Shown in pieces: positions 52,757-60,025 of a stretch of 64,000 nt of DNA. The stretch is taken from assembly GCF_002211285.1 (NCBI RefSeq), contig NZ_LOKX01000037.1:1-64000 (forward strand), written 5' to 3'. The notes beneath the pieces were generated by a model. It saw only the letters and a list, made by a program, of their open reading frames with translations. It ran no database searches and was not told the DNA's origin. Positions within the stretch are counted from its first letter, which is position 1; every line of letters starts with the position of its first letter. Origin of the DNA: Rhizobium sp. R635. Lineage in GTDB: Bacteria > Pseudomonadota > Alphaproteobacteria > Rhizobiales > Rhizobiaceae. The translations under genes were made by a program, and so were the position numbers.

Positions 52757-53156
52757 GGCAGCAACCCCTCGTCTGTCGGCCCTTGTCTGTTGGCCTGCAT
52801 CCTTGCCGAGGAAGCTCGCCACTTCCTTAACGCCGCTGCACTGCGGCATGGTTTTACGCCGATATCTGCCGGTAGGCTTTCCGTAGGGTAAACGTGTGTG
52901 AGCACGGTCGAATGGAGTAAGCTTTTCTTCATCCTGTCACCGAGAAAAGCCGGGGGAGAGGGCGACTGGGGCTCGCGGTCGTCCGGGGTTTGGGAGAAAG
53001 AGGCTGCCGAAGCCGAAGCTTAGCCGCCTTGCCCCCGCCTTCTTAACGTTATCCCAATGCGTGTCTTGAAGAGAAGGGCAGGGACACTCTATGTAGGGAT
53101 AAGACATTTTCTTTGATTCCCGGCGCCGGCCGGCGAGACGTTGACAAAGGACGCAC
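52757..53156. other. 400-bp intergenic region before clpP
   Basis: Carries the divergent promoters of the diguanylate cyclase (minus) and clpP (plus), including the RpoH-like promoter at 53065-53094. No coding frame with a credible start seen. Confidence 0.6.
53065..53094 (+). promoter_or_regulatory. Candidate RpoH (sigma32)-type promoter of clpP
   Basis: CTTGAA (53065-53070), 17 bases, then TCTATG (53088-53093), resembling the alphaproteobacterial RpoH pattern CTTGAA-N16/17-CYTATNT. It ends 63 bases before the clpP start. Heat-shock control of clpP is usual. Seen by eye only. Confidence 0.55.
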
Positions 53157-53786
53157 ATGAGAAACCCAGTCGATACCGCAATGGCCCTCGTGCCGATGGT
53201 CGTGGAACAGACCAACCGCGGTGAACGCTCCTACGACATCTATTCCCGCCTGTTGAAGGAACGTATCATCTTCCTGACGGGGGCCGTCGAGGACCACATG
53301 GCGACGCTCGTCTGCGCCCAGCTTCTCTTCCTCGAGGCTGAAAACCCAAAGAAGGAAATCGCGCTCTACATCAATTCGCCCGGCGGCGTCGTGACCGCAG
53401 GCATGGCGATCTACGATACGATGCAGTTCATCAAGCCCGCGGTTTCGACGCTCTGCATCGGCCAGGCCGCGTCCATGGGCTCGCTGCTGCTGGCGGCCGG
53501 CCACAAGGACATGCGCTTCGCCACCCCGAATTCCCGCATCATGGTGCACCAGCCCTCGGGCGGCTTCCAGGGCCAGGCTTCGGACATCGAACGCCACGCC
53601 CGCGACATCCTGAAGATGAAGCGCCGTCTGAACGAGGTCTATGTCAAGCACACCGGCCGCACCTATGAGGAAGTTGAAAAGACCCTCGATCGCGACCATT
53701 TCATGGATGCCGACGAAGCCCAGGGCTGGGGCGTGATCGACAAGGTCCTGACGTCCCGCCTCGAGATGGAAGGCGAGCAGGCCTAG
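53157..53786 (+). CDS. clpP: ATP-dependent Clp protease proteolytic subunit ClpP
   Basis: A 209-residue serine protease subunit that assembles as a 14-mer and degrades proteins fed by ClpX or ClpA. The catalytic triad is intact: Ser106 in GQAASMGS, His131 in MVHQPSGG and Asp180 in LDRDHFM. Length and the SPGGVVTAG and RLNEVYVKHTG segments are family-typical. It lies upstream of clpX and lon, a conserved order, and has an RpoH-like promoter in front. Confidence 0.97.
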   Translation: MRNPVDTAMALVPMVVEQTNRGERSYDIYSRLLKERIIFLTGAVEDHMATLVCAQLLFLEAENPKKEIALYINSPGGVVTAGMAIYDTMQFIKPAVSTLCIGQAASMGSLLLAAGHKDMRFATPNSRIMVHQPSGGFQGQASDIERHARDILKMKRRLNEVYVKHTGRTYEEVEKTLDRDHFMDADEAQGWGVIDKVLTSRLEMEGEQA

Positions 53787-54090
53787 TAATTAATTGGGAT
53801 GGTGTTTTCGTCGCCACAGTTCTATCCCATTTGTGATTGAACAAGGGCTTTCATCCGGCGACGAAGACGCTAATAGTAACTATTAATGCTATGTTGAATT
53901 TTTATGACATAGCATTCGGCATTCGAAGGGGAATTCGTTGCCGCCGGAACCAGCACATGATTGATTGGAACCGGTTCGTACCCCCTGAAGCCCTTCTCGG
54001 CAAAGACTCCGGATACGGAGTGCCGGTCAGGAGCTGATTGAGTGGACCGCGATTTCGCCTTGAAATGCGGCGTGCTGGAAGGAAAGTGAT
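53787..54090. other. 304-bp clpP-clpX intergenic region with tight palindromes
   Basis: Contains a perfect 15-base palindrome TAATAGTAACTATTA (53871-53885) and, directly after it, a hairpin TGCTATGT (53887-53894) with ACATAGCA (53907-53914). No T-run follows the hairpin, so it does not look like a terminator. The clpX start is 175 bases farther on. No RNA gene or promoter could be assigned. Confidence 0.5.
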
Positions 54091-55368
54091 ATGAGCAAGG
54101 TCAGCGGCAGCAACGGCGGCGACAGCAAGAACACCCTCTATTGTTCGTTCTGCGGAAAGAGCCAGCACGAAGTCCGGAAACTGATTGCCGGACCGACCGT
54201 GTTCATCTGCGATGAATGCGTCGAATTGTGCATGGACATCATCCGCGAGGAGAACAAGTCCTCGATGGTCAAGTCCCGCGACGGCGTTCCGACGCCCCAG
54301 GACATCATCAAGGTCCTCGACGAATACGTCATCGGCCAGCGGCAGGCGAAGAAGATCCTGTCGGTCGCCGTTCACAACCATTACAAGCGCCTGGCGCACG
54401 CCTCCAAGAACGGCGAAGTCGAGCTGGCGAAGTCGAACATCATGCTCGTTGGGCCCACGGGCTGCGGCAAGACCTATCTTGCCCAGACGCTTGCCCGCAT
54501 CATCGACGTTCCCTTCACCATGGCCGATGCGACGACGCTGACGGAAGCCGGTTATGTCGGCGAGGATGTGGAAAACATCATCCTGAAGCTCCTGCAGGCG
54601 GCCGACTACAACGTCGAGCGCGCGCAGCGCGGCATCGTCTATATCGACGAAGTCGACAAGATCTCGCGCAAGTCCGACAACCCGTCGATCACCCGTGACG
54701 TCTCGGGCGAGGGCGTGCAGCAGGCGCTCTTGAAGATCATGGAAGGCACGGTTGCATCGGTTCCGCCGCAGGGCGGCCGCAAGCATCCGCAGCAGGAATT
54801 CCTGCAGGTCGACACGACGAACATCCTGTTCATCTGCGGCGGCGCCTTCGCCGGCCTCGACAAGATCATCTCCGCCCGCGGCGAGAAGACGTCGATCGGC
54901 TTCGGCGCGACCGTCAAGGCCCAGGACGACCGCCGCGTCGGCGAAGTCCTGCGCGAACTGGAGCCGGAAGACTTGGTCAAGTTCGGCCTCATCCCCGAAT
55001 TCATCGGCCGTCTGCCGGTTCTGGCGACGCTCGAGGACCTCGATGAGGATGCACTGATCCAGATCCTGTCCGAGCCGAAGAACGCGCTGATCAAGCAGTA
55101 TCAGCGCCTGTTCGAGATGGAAGACGTGGAACTGACCTTCCACGAGGACGCGCTTCGCGAAATCGCCCGCAAGGCGATCGTGCGCAAGACCGGCGCCCGC
55201 GGCCTTCGCTCGATCATGGAAAAGATCCTGCTCGACACGATGTTCGAACTGCCGACGCTGGAAGGCGTGCGCGAAGTCGTCATCTCTGAGGAAGTCGTGC
55301 GCGGTTCGGCTCGTCCGCTCTACATCTATGCCGATCGTCAGGAAGAAAAAGCCAACGCTTCCGCGTAA
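54091..55368 (+). CDS. clpX: ATP-dependent Clp protease ATP-binding subunit ClpX
   Basis: A 425-residue AAA+ unfoldase. The zinc-binding domain uses Cys18 and Cys21 in YCSFCG and Cys40 and Cys43 in ICDECVEL. Walker A is GPTGCGKT (121-128) and Walker B is [10 protein letters not shown], followed by the sensor and ClpP-binding IGF loop (IGFGATV near 270). All key elements are present, so it should pair with ClpP. The gene ends in front of a clear terminator. Followed by lon, as usual in alphaproteobacteria. Confidence 0.98.
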
Positions 55369-55394
55369 TGCTGTGACTTTCGCACCATTATTTT

Positions 55395-55428
55395 AAGGGG
55401 CTTGCCTTAGGCGAGCCCCTTTCTATTT
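55395..55428 (+). terminator. Intrinsic terminator after clpX
   Basis: Stem AAGGGGCTTGCC (55395-55406), loop TTA, GGCGAGCCCCTT (55410-55421) with one wobble pair, then TTCTATTT. Lies 26 bases after the clpX stop. Confidence 0.85.
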
Positions 55429-55773
55429 GAAAAACCATGCGAGGCGCTGTTAGTATTTTCCCGGTGGGAACCGGAATTGCCTTTGCCGATCTTGCGCGAG
55501 GGGCGGTGCTTGGCAAAGATGCAGCGATTCCGTAAGCCTATTGCTGGCGTTTGTATTTTAGCGAGGTCGGAAGTGGTAAGCGCCGGTCCAGCCACGCGTT
55601 TCATAGTGTTGGCGTTCCGTTGTAATGAAGCTGTCACATCCGGGGAACGCGGGCGTTAGCGTGGCTTGAAAAGCGTAGTCAGAACCTCCACTTGTAGAGC
55701 CAAGTGAGAGTGCCGGCCGGTCCCAAGCGGCCGTGCAGAGAGCCCGGCAACGGGACGATGGAAAGGACATAAA
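55429..55773. other. 345-bp region upstream of lon
   Basis: Intergenic region holding the lon promoter. I see the candidate RpoH-like site at 55665-55693 and no gene or repeat with clear support. Confidence 0.5.
55665..55693 (+). promoter_or_regulatory. Candidate RpoH-type promoter of lon
   Basis: CTTGAA (55665-55670), 17-base gap, then CCACTT (55688-55693), a weaker match to the RpoH pattern. It lies 80 bases before the lon start. The -10 part is poor, so this is tentative. Confidence 0.35.
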
Positions 55774-58191
55774 ATGACGAAGAAAACGTCTGTAGCGAGC
55801 AGCACCGCATATCCTGTTCTGCCCTTGCGCGACATCGTGGTTTTCCCGCATATGATCGTGCCGCTGTTCGTCGGACGGGAAAAGTCGATCCGTGCGCTCG
55901 AAGAGGTCATGGGGTCCGACAAGCAGATCATGCTGGTGACGCAGATCAACGCCAGCGACGACGATCCGGATCCTTCGGCGATCCACAATGTCGGCACCGT
56001 CGCGAACGTGTTGCAGCTGCTCAAGCTGCCTGACGGCACCGTGAAGGTTCTGGTCGAAGGCCGCGCCCGCGCGGAGATCGATTCCTATACCAGCCGCGAG
56101 GATTTCTACGAGGCGCTCGGCCATGTGCTCGAGGAGCCGCACGACGATCCGGTCGAACTGGAAGCGCTGTCGCGCTCGGTCGTTTCCGAATTCGAGAGCT
56201 ACGTGAAGCTCAACAAGAAGATTTCGCCTGAAGTGGTCGGCGCCGCCAGCCAGATCGACGACTATTCCAAGCTCGCCGATACGGTTGCCTCGCATCTGTC
56301 GATCAAGATCACCGAGAAGCAGGAGATGCTGGAGACGACGAGCGTCAAGGCTCGCTTGGAAAAGGCTCTCGGCTTCATGGAAGGTGAGATTTCGGTCCTG
56401 CAGGTCGAAAAGCGCATCCGCTCGCGCGTCAAGCGCCAGATGGAGAAGACCCAGCGCGAATACTACCTCAATGAGCAGATGAAGGCGATCCAGAAGGAAC
56501 TCGGCGACGGCGAGGAAGGCCGCGACGAGATGAGCGAACTGGAAGAGCGCATCTCCAAGACCAAGCTGTCCAAGGAAGCCCGTGAAAAGGCCGATGCGGA
56601 GCTGAAGAAGCTGCGCCAGATGAGCCCGATGTCGGCCGAAGCCACCGTCGTGCGCAACTATCTGGACTGGCTGCTCGGTATCCCGTGGGGCAAGAAGTCG
56701 AAGATCAAGGCCGATCTCAACAATGCCGAGAAGATCCTCGAAGCCGATCACTTCGGCCTCGACAAGGTCAAGGAACGCATCGTCGAATATCTCGCCGTGC
56801 AGGCCCGGGCCACCAAGATCAAGGGCCCGATCCTGTGCCTCGTCGGCCCTCCGGGCGTCGGCAAGACCTCGCTCGCCCAGTCGATCGCCAAGGCGACCGG
56901 CCGTGAGTATGTCCGCATGGCGCTCGGCGGCGTTCGCGACGAAGCCGAAATCCGCGGTCACCGCCGCACCTATATCGGCTCGATGCCCGGCAAGGTCATC
57001 CAGTCGATGAAGAAGGCGAAGAAGTCCAACCCGCTGTTCCTGCTCGACGAAATCGACAAGATGGGCATGGATTTCCGCGGCGATCCGTCGTCGGCCCTGC
57101 TCGAAGTGCTTGACCCGGCTCAGAACTCGACCTTCATGGACCACTACCTGGAAGTCGAATACGACCTGTCGGACGTGATGTTCATCACGACGGCGAATAC
57201 GCTGAACATCCCGGCGCCCCTGATGGACCGCATGGAAATCATCCGTATCGCCGGCTACACCGAAGATGAAAAGCGTGAGATCGCCAAGCGGCACCTGCTG
57301 CCGAAGGCCATCAAGGAACACGCGTTGCAGCCGGAAGAATTCTCGGTCAGCGACGACGCCCTGATGGCGATCAGCCAGCAGTACACCCGCGAGGCCGGTG
57401 TCCGCAGCTTCGAACGCGAACTGATGAAGCTCGCCCGCAAGGCGGTCACCGAGATCATCAAGGGCAAGACGAAGTCCGTTCACGTGACGGCCGCAAACAT
57501 CGCCGATTATCTGGGCGTCCCGCGCTTCCGCCATGGCGAAGCCGAGGGCGAGGACCAGGTCGGCGTCGTCACCGGTCTTGCCTGGACGGAAGTCGGCGGC
57601 GAGTTGCTGACCATCGAAGGCGTGATGATGCCGGGCAAGGGCCGCATGACGGTCACCGGCAATCTGAAGGATGTGATGAAGGAATCGATCTCGGCAGCGG
57701 CCTCCTATGTCCGCTCGCGCGCCGTCGATTTCGGCATCGAGCCGCCGATGTTCGAAAAGAACGACATCCACGTGCATGTGCCGGAAGGCGCAACGCCGAA
57801 GGATGGCCCCTCGGCCGGCGTCGCCATGGCGACCGCCATCGTCTCGATCATGACCGGCATCCCGGTCAACAAGCATGTGGCCATGACCGGTGAAATCACC
57901 CTTCGCGGCCGTGTTCTGCCGATCGGCGGTCTCAAGGAAAAGCTGCTTGCAGCGCTTCGCGGCGGCATCAAGAAGGTGCTGATTCCGGAGGAAAACGCCA
58001 AGGATCTGGCGGAGATTCCGGACAACGTGAAGAACAGCATGGAGATCATCCCGGTATCCCGCATGGGCGAGGTGATCAAGCATGCGCTGATCCGGCGGCC
58101 GGAGCCGATCGAGTGGGACGGCACGGTGGAAACGCCTGTCATCACGTCGGTCGAAGGTCTCGACGATACGGGCGCAGCCATAGCGCATTGA
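55774..58191 (+). CDS. lon: ATP-dependent protease Lon
   Basis: An 805-residue homohexameric protease for misfolded and short-lived proteins. N-terminal LAN domain (PVLPLRDIVVFPHMIVPLFVGR), AAA+ module with Walker A GPPGVGKT (358-365) and the sensor-type block LGGVRDEAEIRGHRRTYIG, and C-terminal protease domain with the Ser680 and Lys723 dyad (PKDGPSAG and GGLKEKLLAA). Full length and all catalytic residues intact. It follows clpX and precedes hupB. In rhizobia, Lon affects exopolysaccharide amounts, which may matter given the polysaccharide genes in the window. Confidence 0.98.
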   Translation: MTKKTSVASSTAYPVLPLRDIVVFPHMIVPLFVGREKSIRALEEVMGSDKQIMLVTQINASDDDPDPSAIHNVGTVANVLQLLKLPDGTVKVLVEGRARAEIDSYTSREDFYEALGHVLEEPHDDPVELEALSRSVVSEFESYVKLNKKISPEVVGAASQIDDYSKLADTVASHLSIKITEKQEMLETTSVKARLEKALGFMEGEISVLQVEKRIRSRVKRQMEKTQREYYLNEQMKAIQKELGDGEEGRDEMSELEERISKTKLSKEAREKADAELKKLRQMSPMSAEATVVRNYLDWLLGIPWGKKSKIKADLNNAEKILEADHFGLDKVKERIVEYLAVQARATKIKGPILCLVGPPGVGKTSLAQSIAKATGREYVRMALGGVRDEAEIRGHRRTYIGSMPGKVIQSMKKAKKSNPLFLLDEIDKMGMDFRGDPSSALLEVLDPAQNSTFMDHYLEVEYDLSDVMFITTANTLNIPAPLMDRMEIIRIAGYTEDEKREIAKRHLLPKAIKEHALQPEEFSVSDDALMAISQQYTREAGVRSFERELMKLARKAVTEIIKGKTKSVHVTAANIADYLGVPRFRHGEAEGEDQVGVVTGLAWTEVGGELLTIEGVMMPGKGRMTVTGNLKDVMKESISAAASYVRSRAVDFGIEPPMFEKNDIHVHVPEGATPKDGPSAGVAMATAIVSIMTGIPVNKHVAMTGEITLRGRVLPIGGLKEKLLAALRGGIKKVLIPEENAKDLAEIPDNVKNSMEIIPVSRMGEVIKHALIRRPEPIEWDGTVETPVITSVEGLDDTGAAIAH

Positions 58192-58233
58192 GTGGCACTT
58201 GCCACATTTATGCCCCATTGGAGCAAAACACGC

Positions 58234-58266
58234 AAAAAGGCTGGCGGAAACGCCAGCCTTTTTTGT
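58234..58266 (+). terminator. Intrinsic terminator after lon
   Basis: Stem AAAAAGGCTGGCG, GAAA tetraloop, CGCCAGCCTTTTTT: thirteen near-perfect base pairs with a T-run, 43 bases after the lon stop. Bidirectional in form. Confidence 0.9.
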
Positions 58267-58397
58267 GAAAACGTCATGGAGACGCTTGCTTTTCCTTGAT
58301 TTGCAGGGCTTTTGGGTTTCCGGCGGGCCTGATGAAACCTATTCTGCGCCTAGCTTAGATTTGAGTCGTTTCATACCATTTAGAAAGGGGTGGAAAC

Positions 58398-58673
58398 ATG
58401 AACAAGAATGAACTCGTGTCCGCAGTGGCCGAAAAGGCAGGACTGACGAAGTCTGACGCAGCTTCCGCTGTTGACGCGGTTTTCGACGTTGTCCAGGCCG
58501 AACTCAAGAACAAGGGCGACATCCGCCTCGCTGGTTTCGGCAGCTTCACCGTTTCTCATCGCGCTGCAACGAAGGGCCGCAACCCGTCGACCGGCGCTGA
58601 AGTCGACATTCCGGCCCGCAACGTGCCGAAGTTCACGCCCGGCAAGGGCCTGAAGGACGCCGTCAACGGCTGA
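58398..58673 (+). CDS. hupB: DNA-binding protein HU-beta
   Basis: A 91-residue histone-like protein, HU fold: MNKNELVSAVAEKAGLTKSD, GFGSFTVSHR, the arm motif GRNPSTGAEVDIPA and a C-terminal KFTPGKGLKDAV. It bends and compacts DNA non-specifically. The lon-hupB order is conserved in Rhizobiales. Terminator at 58721. Compare ihfA at 4298 for the second HU/IHF member in the window. Confidence 0.96.
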   Translation: MNKNELVSAVAEKAGLTKSDAASAVDAVFDVVQAELKNKGDIRLAGFGSFTVSHRAATKGRNPSTGAEVDIPARNVPKFTPGKGLKDAVNG

Positions 58674-58720
58674 TTTGATCGTCCGCCAGTCGTAAACGAG
58701 AACGGCTGAGCAGGATTTCG

Positions 58721-58753
58721 AGGGGTTCGGCATTGCCGGACCCCTTTTGTTTT
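58721..58753 (+). terminator. Intrinsic terminator after hupB
   Basis: AGGGGTTCGGC, short loop, GCCGGACCCCT with one wobble pair, then TTTTGTTTTG. It lies 47 bases after hupB and 41 bases before the riboswitch, so the riboswitch gene should be a separate transcript. Confidence 0.85.
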
Positions 58754-58794
58754 GCCGCTTGCCGCATCCCGCACTTTGTTCTACGAACGGAGCT

Positions 58795-58936
58795 GTTCTC
58801 AGGGCGGGGTGAAAGTCCCCACCGGCGGTAAGGGCTGCGGCCCGAGCCCGCGAGCGCCTTCCGAAGCTTCGGCCGGGGAGGGGTCAGCAGATCCGGTGTG
58901 ATTCCGGAGCCGACGGTATAGTCCGGATGAAAGAGA
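58795..58936 (+). promoter_or_regulatory. FMN riboswitch (RFN element)
   Basis: The RFN blocks occur in order: TCTCAGGGCGGGGTGAAAGT, CCCCACCGGCGGTAAGG, AGCCCGCGAGCGCC, GGGTCAGCAGATCCGGTGTG, and GCCGACGGTATAGTCCGGAT, closing with AAGAGAA that pairs with TTCTC at the start. These are the strongly conserved residues of the FMN-binding six-stem junction. A short GGCAG-GGGA-CTGCC hairpin follows (58956-58969). Bound FMN would reduce expression of the downstream transporter. Confidence 0.95.
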
Positions 58937-59032
58937 ATGAGCATGGCCGCGTGCGGGCAGGGGACTGCCGGCCTGCGTGCCGTCGCCTCATGCGTCCTGA
59001 TTTATGTTTGGTCCCTGTTTTGGATGGAAGAC

Positions 59033-59932
59033 ATGAATCAGAATTCCCTTGCACTCCCGCGTTCCCGCGCCTTTGCCGGCGCAGCTTTCATGGTGCTTGG
59101 AGGCGTGGCCTTCTCGCTCCTCAACGTCGTCACCCAATGGCTGACCATGAAGCTCGCCTTTCCGCCGGCATCCGCAGCCTTCTGGCAATATGCCTTTGCC
59201 TTTCTTTTCTCCTTGCCCTTCCTGCGCAAGGCAGGCCTTTCGGCCATGCGGACGGACTATCCCTGGCGGCATGTCGTGCGCGTCTTCTTTGCCGCGCTCG
59301 GCGTCGAGGCTTGGGTTTTAGGTCTTGCCTCGGTGCCGATCTGGCAGGCGATCGCGCTCGTCATGACCTCGCCCTTCTTCATCATCCTTGGCGCCCGCCT
59401 GTTCCTCGGCGAACGTGTCGGCCCCGCCCGCTGGGCGGCGACCGGTGTCGGTTTTGCCGGCGCGATGATCATCCTCCAGCCATGGTCTGATGGTTTCACC
59501 TGGGCAGCACTGCTGCCTGTCCTCTCGGCGCTGCTCTGGGGCGCCTCGTCGCTGATCACCAAGAGCCTGACCGGCATCGAGAGACCGGAAACGATCACCG
59601 TCTGGCTGTTGGTGCTGCTGACGCCGATCAACGGCGGCCTGGCGCTTGCGGCCGACTTCGCGGTGCCGACGGGCACGACACTCGCGCTCTTCCTTCTCGC
59701 AGGCCTGCTCACGGTCGTGGCGCAATATCTGCTGACCCTTGCCTATGCCAGCGCCGACGCCGCCTATGTGCAGCCGTTCGATGATCTCAAGCTGCCGCTG
59801 AACGTGCTCGCCGGCTGGCTGTTCTTCGGCTATGCGCCGGCCGGCTATCTGTGGCTGGGCGCCGCGCTCATTCTTTCCGCGTCGCTCTTCATCATGAGGA
59901 ACGAGATGCGCCGGGAAAAGCAGCCGGCCTGA
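59033..59932 (+). CDS. ribN: Riboflavin importer RibN (EamA/DMT family)
   Basis: A 299-residue protein with ten predicted membrane helices and two EamA repeats; segments such as FMVLGGVAFSLLNVVTQWL and ALLWGASSLITKSL are visible. Its position directly after an FMN riboswitch identifies it as the RibN (ImpX) riboflavin transporter known in R. leguminosarum. I start at the ATG 59033 (MNQNSL) with a GGATGGA ribosome site; an ATG at 59024 is possible, and further in-frame sequence up to 58937 overlaps the riboswitch tail. Supplies riboflavin when internal FMN is low. Confidence 0.9.
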   Translation: MNQNSLALPRSRAFAGAAFMVLGGVAFSLLNVVTQWLTMKLAFPPASAAFWQYAFAFLFSLPFLRKAGLSAMRTDYPWRHVVRVFFAALGVEAWVLGLASVPIWQAIALVMTSPFFIILGARLFLGERVGPARWAATGVGFAGAMIILQPWSDGFTWAALLPVLSALLWGASSLITKSLTGIERPETITVWLLVLLTPINGGLALAADFAVPTGTTLALFLLAGLLTVVAQYLLTLAYASADAAYVQPFDDLKLPLNVLAGWLFFGYAPAGYLWLGAALILSASLFIMRNEMRREKQPA

Positions 59933-59957
59933 CGCGAACCCTCTGAAATCTCGCGGG

Positions 59958-59975
59958 CTGTCATGTCTGTGTCAT
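59958..59975 (+). promoter_or_regulatory. PHO box (PhoB binding site)
   Basis: CTGTCATGTCTGTGTCAT: two seven-base direct repeats (CTGTCAT and GTGTCAT) separated by four bases, one mismatch from the consensus CTGTCAT-N4-CTGTCAT. It lies 50 bases before the ATG of the phytase-like gene, suitable for replacing the -35 box of a PhoB-activated promoter. Confidence 0.7.
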
Positions 59976-60025
59976 GGCAGTCCCGCAAAACCCCTCTGTT
60001 CGATCTTTCGACATTGGGGGATTTC

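Noticed and set aside
53837..54037. 66-codon frame between clpP and clpX
   Set aside because: Starts with TTG, has no clear ribosome site, overlaps the palindromes, and its translation is not protein-like.
55558..58218. Long minus-strand open frame opposite lon
   Set aside because: lon on the plus strand is complete with all catalytic residues; the mirror frame is a by-product of codon bias.
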